Origin: Pseudomonas morbosilactucae
Lineage (GTDB): Bacteria > Pseudomonadota > Gammaproteobacteria > Pseudomonadales > Pseudomonadaceae
Direction: 5' to 3'
Assembly: GCF_023241715.1 (NCBI RefSeq)
Contig: NZ_JALQCW010000003.1
Location: forward strand, 54,869-118,868
DNA: 64,000 nt
Below, one piece after another: positions 38,896 through 46,179 of this stretch (position 1 is the stretch's first letter; the number at the start of each line of letters is the position of its first letter). The notes below the pieces were generated by a model. It was not told the origin of the DNA and did not search any database. It saw only the letters and a list, made by a program, of their open reading frames with translations. The position numbers and the translations under genes were made by a program.

Positions 38896-39224
38896 GAAGG
38901 CTCTCCCTTTCCCGCGGCACTGCAAAAGCCCACACTTCCAAACGAGTTGTTTTCTCAAACAGGCAGCGCTGAACATTCAACTATTTCGCTATTGGAAGGT
39001 AGTCCAGCTAGGACAAAACGCCATTACTCCTGGAAAAATAACCAACGAAAGTCATATAGATGCGTCTGCAATGGGTTTTTTGACGCCAACATTCCAACTA
39101 ATACTTAATCATTAATCGTTTCTTACAGTTGAAGGAGCCCTGTTTGTTGTCAATGCTCTGGTGGCACCGAGGAATCATGTCGCGGTGGCGTTACATCGGC
39201 ATTGTTGCCGCAAGGAGAAGTGCA
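38896..39224. promoter_or_regulatory. divergent rcpC/flp control region
   Basis: 329 nt without a gene, more AT-rich than its surroundings. It must hold the promoters of the rcpC operon and flp, the expected PprB targets. A candidate flp promoter is TTGACG (39080-39085), 16 nt, TACTTA (39102-39107), followed by a leader of about 110 nt. AAGGAG at 39212-39217 is the flp ribosome site. I cannot define a PprB box from one site. Confidence 0.45.
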
Positions 39225-39431
39225 ATGATTCTTCAATACCTGCTGCTTAAAACCCGCCTGTTCTTCAACCGTACCGAAGGTGCTTCGGCAATCGAATATG
39301 CGATTGTGGTGGCTATGGTCGCCGTGGTCGTCGTGGCCTTTGTCACACCGATGGGAGATCGGGTACTGGCCATCTTCAACAATATCCTGACCAGCCTGAA
39401 TGGCACCGCCGTGGTTCGGCCAACGCCTTGA
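39225..39431 (+). CDS. flp: Flp type IVb pilin
   Basis: Major pilin of 68 residues from the ATG at 39225 (AAGGAGAAG upstream). The leader ends at Gly 19; the mature protein begins ASAIEYAIVVA, with Glu at +5 and Tyr at +6 as in Flp pilins. A hydrophobic helix (about 25-41) and a short tail ending RPTP follow. FppA is the expected peptidase, and assembly is by the TadA/B/C machine. It is divergent from rcpC; an orphan receiver gene follows after 55 nt. Confidence 0.95.
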   Translation: MILQYLLLKTRLFFNRTEGASAIEYAIVVAMVAVVVVAFVTPMGDRVLAIFNNILTSLNGTAVVRPTP

Positions 39432-39486
39432 ATCTGTTTGAACTGTCGTCTCTGAACCTCGCTGTATGGCCACTCAGGTATTCCAC

Positions 39487-39900
39487 ATGAGCACCTCTTC
39501 ATCTCCACGCCAGCAACTTCTTCTCGTGGACGATGAAGAGGACGCCCTGATGGAACTCGCCGAGTTGCTCGAAGGCGAAGACTTTTGCTGTTTCACCGCC
39601 ACCTCGGTGAAGCAGGCCCTGGAATTGCTCACCCGCCACCCGGACATTGCCTTGGTCATTACCGACCTGCGCATGCCGGAGGAAAGTGGTTTGTCGTTGA
39701 TCAAACGCCTGCGTGAACACACCTCGCGCCAACACCTTCCGGTCATCGTGACCTCCGGGCACGCCGACATGGATGATGTCAGTGACTTGTTGCGCCTGCA
39801 GGTCCTGGATCTGTTTCGCAAGCCCATCTATCACCTGCGCTTGCTGGAAACCCTCAACAACCTGTTTCCCCAGCCGAGGCTGCACATCGTCAGCCCTTGA
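39487..39900 (+). CDS. single-domain response regulator next to flp
   Basis: 137 residues from the ATG at 39487; an ATG at 39466 is possible but has no ribosome site. It is a receiver domain only: acidic pair Asp 15-16, phospho-acceptor Asp 60 in VITDLRMPE, Thr 89 and Lys 112 in RKPI are all in place. There is no output domain. It lies 55 nt after flp on the same strand and is followed by a terminator, so it is probably co-transcribed with the pilin gene. It could compete with PprB for phosphate from PprA or act by protein contact; both are inferences. Confidence 0.88.
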   Translation: MSTSSSPRQQLLLVDDEEDALMELAELLEGEDFCCFTATSVKQALELLTRHPDIALVITDLRMPEESGLSLIKRLREHTSRQHLPVIVTSGHADMDDVSDLLRLQVLDLFRKPIYHLRLLETLNNLFPQPRLHIVSP

Positions 39901-39943
39901 AGGCGCTCGCGTCTCTCAACGGTTTCACCTGGATGGACCCACG

Positions 39944-39970
39944 ACGCCTCGCTGACCGCGGGGCGTTTTT
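39944..39970 (+). terminator. terminator after flp and the receiver gene
   Basis: ACGCCTCG (39944-39951) pairs with CGGGGCGT (39959-39966), with one G-U pair, followed by four more T residues. Confidence 0.75.
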
Positions 39971-40053
39971 GTTGGCGAGGAACGGGGCAGCGGCGGTTGA
40001 ACGGGTGGTTTTTATCGACGCCGGGTCCCGCCGAGTGCCGTGCATCGCCCCAT

Positions 40054-40077
40054 AAAAAACCGCCCGAGGGCGGTTTT
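40054..40077 (-). terminator. terminator of the TpsB-type gene
   Basis: AAAACCGCCC and GGGCGGTTTT (40056-40065 and 40068-40077) form a tight stem. On the minus strand it runs into six T residues, 11 nt past the stop of the transporter gene. Confidence 0.85.
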
Positions 40078-40087
40078 CATGAGGGGC

Positions 40088-41758
40088 TCAAAGTTGGTAA
40101 CTGAAACTCAAGGTGTAGCGCGGGCGCCGGTTGAAAGAGTCCAGGGCTTCGTCGGACATCGGCTTGGCGGCCTCAAGGGCGATGTTGTAGTACTTGGCAT
40201 CGCCAAAGCGCAGGCCCACGGCGGCCGATGACAGGTTACTGCCCTTGATCGGCAGCTGGTTGAACCAGGTTTTCGAGCGGTCCAGTACCACGTAGGGTTG
40301 CAACACCCGGACCCAGTTGCCTGCTCGGTTGAAGCTGTAGTTGACCTCGTAGGCCACGCCCCAGCCCTTATCGCCGGACGCTTGGTCGTCGGGGTAACCG
40401 CGGGCGAAGTTCTGCCCGCCAAAGGTGGCGCGTTCGCTGTCGGGCAGGTTGTCGTCGCTCCAGTAAAGCGCGCCGGACAGCACGCCCTGCCAATTGTCGA
40501 AGAAGCGGTCGCTTTGCACCCCTGCCAGGCGCAGGCGGAAGAAGTTCAGGTCGTAGAGGGCGTTGTTGGTGTTGGCGCCCATGCCATTGATGCCTTGATA
40601 GACACCGGCACTGAGGATGCGCAGTTGCCGCGTGCCGGATTTGCTCCAGTCGGCTTCCAGGGCCAGGGCGCGCAGGTCGGTTTCTTCCTCGAGGCTCAAA
40701 GCCGTGTTGAGCACCTTGTAGCGGGTCTTGTCATTGACCCCGTACAGGCGCACGCCGGCGCTGAGCAGCTCGTTCGGCGAGGCAATGAGCGGGTGGCTGA
40801 CACCGATGGAGAAGCGGTCGTTCTCGCGATGGGGCGCCAGCTCTAGGCCGCTGTTGAGCAGCACATTGGCCTCGGGATCGCTGCGGTAGCGCGCGCCGTA
40901 GAGGCTCAGTTGCGTACCTTCGCTGCCCAGCAACTGGCTGTAATCCAGGCGGTAGTAATGCTCTTTGTCGCTACCCGGCGGGAACAGCCCGCTAAGGCTC
41001 AACTGTTCGCCCATGGAGGTCTGGGAGTTGCTGCTCACGCCCAGCAGTGCCTGCAGGCCGTTGCGGTTGTCCTTGGTGGTGCTCAGGGTACTGGTGAAGG
41101 GCTTGCGGCTGGCCTGGGCCAGCAGGTAGGTCGCGCCGTCAGTGGTGCCGGGCGGCGGCACTTGGGCTTGCAGGGTCACGCCGGGGATGCGGCTCATCAG
41201 CGTGGTGTAGCGTTCGAAGGTCTTGCGAGTCAGGGGGCGCTCGGCCTTGAGCTTGGTCACCAGCTTGTCCAGGTAGGCGGAAATCGGGCCAACGTCGCCC
41301 TGCAGTTGGTAGTCCTTGATGTAGCCCTCCACCAACACCACCCGGACCAGGCCCTGGTCGAAGGTCTGTTGCGGCATAAAGGCGTAGGACAGCAGGTAGC
41401 CGTCGTTCTGGTAGCGCCGGGTGATGTTGCGGGTGGCTTCGATCAGCTGGCCGAGGGTCGCCTCGTGGCCGATCAGCGGCTGGTAGATGGCCGCCAGATC
41501 CTCAAGGGGGTAAATGGTGCCGCCTTCGATCTGCAGACGCTGCACGGCCACCTTGGTGCCCATCATCAGGCCCGCGCCTTGGGGCGCCGTCGGTTCGGGC
41601 AATTGCAGCTGGGGTGTCACGGGGCGGTAGGCGTCCACCGGAAGGTTGGGGGTGGGCAGGTTGCGGACGGTGTCGTTGCTGTTGAGAAAGCGTGGGAGGG
41701 AGTCAGCATAGGCGTAGGAACAGCAGCCGAATATCAACAAGGAAGCCAAAGCGCGCAT
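40088..41758 (-). CDS. TpsB/Omp85 two-partner secretion transporter (ShlB/FhaC family)
   Basis: 556 residues from the ATG at 41758, which has GGAG upstream and a signal peptide (MRALASLLIFGCCSYAYA). A Pro-rich linker (about 30-66) leads to POTRA domains (the first about 70-150, VQRLQIEGGTIYPLED...). A C-terminal barrel of about 16 strands has the conserved loop-6 motif FARGYP at about 451-456. Such proteins export one partner across the outer membrane. The usual partner with an N-terminal haemagglutination/TPS domain is absent. The gene upstream encodes instead a glycine-rich lipoprotein, separated by a terminator. Confidence 0.9.
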   Translation of the reverse strand: MRALASLLIFGCCSYAYADSLPRFLNSNDTVRNLPTPNLPVDAYRPVTPQLQLPEPTAPQGAGLMMGTKVAVQRLQIEGGTIYPLEDLAAIYQPLIGHEATLGQLIEATRNITRRYQNDGYLLSYAFMPQQTFDQGLVRVVLVEGYIKDYQLQGDVGPISAYLDKLVTKLKAERPLTRKTFERYTTLMSRIPGVTLQAQVPPPGTTDGATYLLAQASRKPFTSTLSTTKDNRNGLQALLGVSSNSQTSMGEQLSLSGLFPPGSDKEHYYRLDYSQLLGSEGTQLSLYGARYRSDPEANVLLNSGLELAPHRENDRFSIGVSHPLIASPNELLSAGVRLYGVNDKTRYKVLNTALSLEEETDLRALALEADWSKSGTRQLRILSAGVYQGINGMGANTNNALYDLNFFRLRLAGVQSDRFFDNWQGVLSGALYWSDDNLPDSERATFGGQNFARGYPDDQASGDKGWGVAYEVNYSFNRAGNWVRVLQPYVVLDRSKTWFNQLPIKGSNLSSAAVGLRFGDAKYYNIALEAAKPMSDEALDSFNRRPRYTLSFSYQL

Positions 41759-41864
41759 AGGACACTCCATGGTCAAACCGCAGCACCGCGAAACGTATCA
41801 GTCGTGATCACCGGCCGGGGTCTGTGCCCCGATTGGCAGTGATGGACTGCCTTGCTCCAGATAA

Positions 41865-41897
41865 AGAAAAAGACGAGAGATTCATTGGAATCTCTCG
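41865..41897 (-). terminator. terminator between the repeat lipoprotein and TpsB genes
   Basis: A perfect 10 bp stem, CGAGAGATTC (41874-41883) with GAATCTCTCG (41888-41897) and an ATTG loop, begins 2 nt after the lipoprotein stop. On the minus strand it runs into TCTTTTTCTTT. It should sharply lower transcription of the downstream transporter gene. Confidence 0.85.
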
Positions 41898-41899
41898 CC

Positions 41900-43387
41900 T
41901 CAACCAAGCGTAGGCGCTGTAGGAAAGGCCGTCGAATCGGCCAGGTGCAATTTATTTTTGCCGCCCAGGGCGCCGGTCAGGCCACCCAGTACGCCGCCCA
42001 GACCGCCCAGGCCACCGGTGCTGCCACCACCGGTAGTGCCGCCGTTGACCAGGCCGCCGACCGAGGTCACGGTGCTGCCCAGGGTGGTGACGGTTTGCCC
42101 CAGGGCGCCGGCCACCGGGTTGTTGCTGGTGCCGGAGAGGGTGGTGCCGACGTTGCCGACCGCGCCGCCCACTTGACCCAGCAGGCCGCTGACCGGGCCG
42201 CCGAGGCCGGTGGCTGCGCCCACTTGTTGGGTCAGGCCGCTCACAGCGTTGGTGACCGGGTTCAGGGCCGAACCGAAGTTGCCGCCGACGCTGGCCAGGG
42301 GGGCGGTAACCACCAGGTTGGGGGTGCCGCTGCCGCCCAGTGCGCCGCCTACCGAGGCGATCAGGCCGCCTACCGCACCGCCAGTAACGCCCACGGCGCT
42401 CACGGTGCCGTTGGTGTTGCCGGCATTCAGGCCATTGCTGAGGTTGGCCACGGCGCCACCGACGGTTTCCAGCAGGCCGTTGGCGCCCAGGCCGCCGCCT
42501 GAACCACCCGAGCCGCTGCCGGTGTTGCTGACGTAGCCGCCGGCTTGGCCGACCGCGCCGCTGGCGTTGCTGAGGACGCCGCCCAGCAGGTTAGTGACCG
42601 GGTTGCCGTTGCCGGCATCGGTGACTTTATCGCCCGCGCCATCCACGGCCTGGGCCACACCATTGAGCAAGCCTTTGACCGGAGCGCCGAGCCCGGTGGC
42701 GCTGCCGACCTTGCCGGTCAGGCCTTCGGCCAGGCTCACCACAGGGACCAGCACGTTGTTGCCGACGCCATCGGTCAGGGTGCCCAGGGGGCCGCTGCTG
42801 GTGACGGTGCTCAGGGTGTTGCCGAGCATGGTGACTTTGTCGCCGACGCCATCGAGCACCGGTGCCACTTTGGTGACTACGCCACCCACCAGGGGAATGC
42901 TTTGGGTGGCGGTGGACAGTTTGCCGCTCAGGTCCGATACGCCGTCGCCCACATCGCCGACGACGGCGCCAACGGTGGCAGTGGTCTTGCTCAAGGCTTT
43001 GGGGTCGGTGCCCAGTTTGCCCAGGCCGTTGGTCACGCCATTGCCGAGGGTGTCGACCACATTGCCGGCGGTGCCGGCCACGCTTTCCACCACGCCGCCC
43101 ACCACGGGCACGGCGGCCAGGGAGCTGCCCAATTGGCTGACGCTGGTGCCGACGCCACTGACGGTGGTGCCCACGGTTGACGCCACGGTGCTGGTGACCA
43201 GAGGGGAGGCAGTGCCACCGCCACCGCCATCTGTACCGCCGCCGCCATCGGTGCCACCACCACCGCCGGCGCTCGAGCTGCTCGGGGTGCTCTTATGGCC
43301 GCCACCGCCGCTGCTGCAGCCGGTCAGGCCGAGGCTCAGGGCCAGGGTTAATGCAGTGCCTACTTTCCACCAAGTTTGAGTGTTCAT
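41900..43387 (-). CDS. glycine/valine-rich repeat lipoprotein
   Basis: 495 residues. Lipoprotein signal with lipobox LTGC (Cys 24, Ser at +2, so outer-membrane sorting is expected). A Gly/Ser/Asp-rich low-complexity spacer (25-60) is followed by about 420 residues of Gly/Val/Thr/Leu-rich sequence with internal repeats: residues 227-270 resemble 389-430 (VGxATGLGxPVxGLL..., later NxNPV), and 94-119 resemble 164-191 (PxVGGVV...). Such proteins are often labelled collagen-like, but no strict Gly-X-Y triplets are seen. Only one Cys. Surface display by the downstream TpsB is an inference. Base composition is repetitive, so all six frames look open. Confidence 0.8.
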   Translation of the reverse strand: MNTQTWWKVGTALTLALSLGLTGCSSGGGGHKSTPSSSSAGGGGGTDGGGGTDGGGGGTASPLVTSTVASTVGTTVSGVGTSVSQLGSSLAAVPVVGGVVESVAGTAGNVVDTLGNGVTNGLGKLGTDPKALSKTTATVGAVVGDVGDGVSDLSGKLSTATQSIPLVGGVVTKVAPVLDGVGDKVTMLGNTLSTVTSSGPLGTLTDGVGNNVLVPVVSLAEGLTGKVGSATGLGAPVKGLLNGVAQAVDGAGDKVTDAGNGNPVTNLLGGVLSNASGAVGQAGGYVSNTGSGSGGSGGGLGANGLLETVGGAVANLSNGLNAGNTNGTVSAVGVTGGAVGGLIASVGGALGGSGTPNLVVTAPLASVGGNFGSALNPVTNAVSGLTQQVGAATGLGGPVSGLLGQVGGAVGNVGTTLSGTSNNPVAGALGQTVTTLGSTVTSVGGLVNGGTTGGGSTGGLGGLGGVLGGLTGALGGKNKLHLADSTAFPTAPTLG

Positions 43388-43834
43388 GAGAGAGTCCTTG
43401 CACCTGTTACAACGTTCGTTGTTTTCGAGGGCTCTCCCTTTCTACCGTTGGAGATGCCTTCGTCCGTTGTGCCTATCAAGCTCCCGGGGGCTATCTCCGA
43501 ACAATTCTCAACTTGGTATTAACAACTTATATATCCGGTATTAAGTGCGGCGTAATGATTAATGCCAAGGTGATAACAGGCCTGTTGTTTAACTTTGTGA
43601 TCTATGAAAAACAACGGCTTGCGATTTTGTTAGTTGGCTAATTAGTTGCTAGAAACTAAAGTTATATAGTCGTAATTGACCATGTTTTACTTGAGGGTGG
43701 CTGTGGTTTGACGGGCACTTACTACCCAAGCCCAGTGCCCTTTACAGGCGTTGAGTTGCCTTGCAATAGGCAAAACCACCCCTTGTCCAGGGATGGTTCG
43801 ATGGGTCTTTCAGGGGGGCGGACAACGGATGCCC
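43388..43834. other. AT-rich control region upstream of the repeat lipoprotein
   Basis: 447 nt without a gene. 43480-43690 is markedly AT-rich for this genome and should contain the lipoprotein promoter. It holds TTAATCATTA on the minus strand (43553-43562), a 10-mer also present on the plus strand in the flp leader. A terminator-like stem for the facing maoC gene lies at 43774-43798 (described separately). Confidence 0.5.
43774..43798 (-). terminator. terminator-like stem after the maoC gene
   Basis: AACCACCCCT (43774-43783) pairs with AGGGATGGTT (43789-43798) with one G-U pair; on the minus strand a run of four T residues follows. It lies 37 nt past the maoC stop. Confidence 0.55.
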
Positions 43835-44692
43835 TCAGGCGATGGGGCTCCAACCGCCTTGCATGTGTTGCAGGTCGCCGTTGACCACTTGCAGCTCACC
43901 GCTGGACCCCGGCGCGCTGGCCAGCAGCGTCACCTCGCCGGGCAGGCGCACGGGCTTCTGGAACTGCACGGCGATCTCGATGTTCGCCGCGGGCAGGTGT
44001 TCATGCAGCGCCGCCAGGGTCCGGGCCTTGGTCCACAAACCGTGGGCGATGGCTTGGGGAAAACCAAACAGCCGGGCACTGAGGGCACTCAGGTGGATGG
44101 GGTTGTAGTCGCCCGAGACGCGGGCATAACGCCGGCCGATATCGGCGGGGGCCTGCCAATGGCTCAGTTGGCTCAATGCGCCAAGGGCCGGAGTCGTGTC
44201 ATCGACCGGGCTGCCCGGTAGTTCGACCCCGCGGCAGAGCATGCGGCTGTGGGCTTCCCAGAGCGGGCCGAGCAGATCATCGACGCTGGTGATCAGGTCG
44301 AACACCGCGCCTTTGGCATGGGGCTGCAGGTTGTCGACCTGGACGCTGATGCGCAGGCTGCCGACCCCGCCCATGGGGCGCAGCACGCGAATACGGTTGC
44401 TCAGGTGAATCAACCCCAGCAAGGGGAAGGGAAAGTGCTCGGCGGTGAGCAGTTGCATCTGCAGGGCAAAGGCCAGCACTTGAGGATAGGTTGGGGGCAG
44501 CAGGCCGTTTTCGACGAATCCGCAGACCTGGCGATAGGCCGCGAGGTGCTCCGGCTGTACGTGGACCCAGCAGCGCAAGCCGTCTTCGGGCAACTGGGTG
44601 CCGCTGATTCGGCGGCGTCGGAGGGCTTTCAGGTAAAGCCCGGCCAGACGCGGCGGGCTGGCGAGTTCGTGCCATTGGACGCTCATGTTCAT
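43835..44692 (-). CDS. MaoC-like (R)-enoyl hydratase
   Basis: 285 residues with a double hot-dog arrangement. The C-terminal half has the hydratase-2 motif with the catalytic Asp and His in SGDYNPIHLSALSARLFGF, followed by AIAHGLWTKA. Expected reaction: reversible hydration of trans-2-enoyl-CoA or -ACP to the (R)-3-hydroxy form. Its ATG overlaps the stop of the FabG-like gene (44689-44692), so the two are coupled; the paired reductase acts on the (R)-3-hydroxy product. Confidence 0.88.
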   Translation of the reverse strand: MNMSVQWHELASPPRLAGLYLKALRRRRISGTQLPEDGLRCWVHVQPEHLAAYRQVCGFVENGLLPPTYPQVLAFALQMQLLTAEHFPFPLLGLIHLSNRIRVLRPMGGVGSLRISVQVDNLQPHAKGAVFDLITSVDDLLGPLWEAHSRMLCRGVELPGSPVDDTTPALGALSQLSHWQAPADIGRRYARVSGDYNPIHLSALSARLFGFPQAIAHGLWTKARTLAALHEHLPAANIEIAVQFQKPVRLPGEVTLLASAPGSSGELQVVNGDLQHMQGGWSPIA

Positions 44693-46044
44693 GCCCCCAG
44701 TACGCTTTGCCCGCAGACCCGCAAGGCCTGCCCGGTGACGGCGCCGCTGCCCGGCTGGCCGAGCCAGGCCACGGCTTCGGCCACGTCCTGGGGCACCCCC
44801 CCCTGGCCCAGGGAACTCATGCGGCGCCCGGCTTCGCGCAGGGCGAAGGGCACGCGCGCGGTCATCTGGGTTTCGATAAAACCCGGGGCCACGGCGTTGA
44901 TGCTGATGCCGCGCTGCTGCAGCAACGGCGCCCAGGCCTGGGCCAGGCCGATCAGCCCGGCCTTGCTCGCGGCGTAGTTGGTTTGCCCGCGGTTGCCGGC
45001 GATGCCACTGATGGACGCCAGCAGGATCACTCGGGCCTGGTCGTGCAGGGTGCCGCTGTCGAGCAGGGCCTGGGTCAGCACCTGAGGGGCCTCAAGGTTG
45101 ACCGCCAGCACGGCGTCCCAGAACTCCGGGGTCATGTTGGCCAGTGTCTTGTCCCGGGTGATGCCGGCGTTGTGCACCAGAATATCCAGGCCGTCGGGCA
45201 ACTGTTCCACCAGGCGTTCGCCGGCGTCGCTGGCGCAGATGTCCAGGGCCAAGCTGCGCCCGCCCAGGCGCGCGGCAAGGGCGTCGAGATCGGCCTTGGC
45301 CTGGGGCACATCCAGCAGCACCACCTGGGCACCGTCACGGGCCAGGGTTTCGGCGATGGCGGCACCGATGCCCCGCGCCGCGCCAGTGACCAGGGCGGTG
45401 CGTCCGGCCAGGGGGCGGCTCCAGTCCTGGACCTGGGTGGCGCAGGACTGCAAACGAATCACCTGCCCGGAGACAAAAGCGCTTTTGGGCGATAGGAAGA
45501 AGCGCAAGGCTCCTTCGAGCTGGGCCTCGGCGCCTTCGCCAACGTAGAGCAGTTGCAGGGTGCCGCCGTGGCGCAGCTCTTTGGCCAGGGAGCGGCTGAA
45601 GCCCTCCAAGGCGCGCTGCACGCTGGCGGCGATGGGGTCGTCGTCGAGGGTTTCCGGGGCGCGGCCGAGGATCACCAGGTGTGCGCTGTGGTCGAGGTTT
45701 TTCAGCAGTGGCTGGAAGAACTCCCGTAGCTGTTTGAGCTGCGCGGTCTGGCGCAGGTCACTGGCGTCGAACACCACGGCCTTGAGCTTCGGTCCGTGCC
45801 CGGGGATCCAGGGCGTGGCCGGGCCTGGCTCGCTGCCGTAGCTGTAGACCGCGTCGGTGAGGCGTTTGGCCAGTTCGCCGATGTGCTGTACTAACGGCCC
45901 GCCGCCGAGCAGCAACGCCCCTTCGATGGGCCGCAGGCGCCCGGCTTGCCAGCGCTCCAGGCGTTCCGGCGACGGCAGGCCAAGGGCCCCGACCAGGCGT
46001 TGGCCGATGGACGAGTTGGCGAAGTCGATATAACGGTCGGACAT
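44689..46044 (-). CDS. high-molecular-weight 3-oxoacyl reductase (FabG4-like SDR)
   Basis: 451 residues, about 200 more than a normal FabG. The N-terminal half (about 1-210) is a degenerate Rossmann-like domain. The C-terminal half is a complete short-chain dehydrogenase: TGAARGIG cofactor loop, an Asp after strand 2 (LLDVP) suggesting NAD(H), catalytic Ser in ASISGIAG and YAASK. This layout matches FabG4-type HMwFabG proteins. It forms an operon with the MaoC gene and is divergent from the thiolase gene across 135 nt, so the three probably serve one acyl-chain pathway. Confidence 0.88.
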   Translation of the reverse strand: MSDRYIDFANSSIGQRLVGALGLPSPERLERWQAGRLRPIEGALLLGGGPLVQHIGELAKRLTDAVYSYGSEPGPATPWIPGHGPKLKAVVFDASDLRQTAQLKQLREFFQPLLKNLDHSAHLVILGRAPETLDDDPIAASVQRALEGFSRSLAKELRHGGTLQLLYVGEGAEAQLEGALRFFLSPKSAFVSGQVIRLQSCATQVQDWSRPLAGRTALVTGAARGIGAAIAETLARDGAQVVLLDVPQAKADLDALAARLGGRSLALDICASDAGERLVEQLPDGLDILVHNAGITRDKTLANMTPEFWDAVLAVNLEAPQVLTQALLDSGTLHDQARVILLASISGIAGNRGQTNYAASKAGLIGLAQAWAPLLQQRGISINAVAPGFIETQMTARVPFALREAGRRMSSLGQGGVPQDVAEAVAWLGQPGSGAVTGQALRVCGQSVLGA

Positions 46045-46179
46045 GGAACGCTCTCCAAGGGCTGGGGTTCAAAGTGTGGACCACGCAGGGTCTTCAGTCG
46101 TTCGATCGGCGCGGGACAACCTACGCTTGTGGGGTGGCGCACCGATGACCACGCACACATTCACCATAGGGAGCTTTTC

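Noticed and set aside
39155..39185. sigma-54 promoter before flp
   Set aside because: TGGCAC is present but the GC element at -12 does not follow at the right spacing.
42545..43379. Pro/Thr-rich plus-strand frames over the repeat lipoprotein
   Set aside because: They arise from the repetitive Gly/Val codons of the minus-strand gene, which has a signal peptide and ribosome site.
43835..44221. plus-strand frame starting at 43751
   Set aside because: Overlaps the maoC gene, which has the hydratase motif; no independent support.
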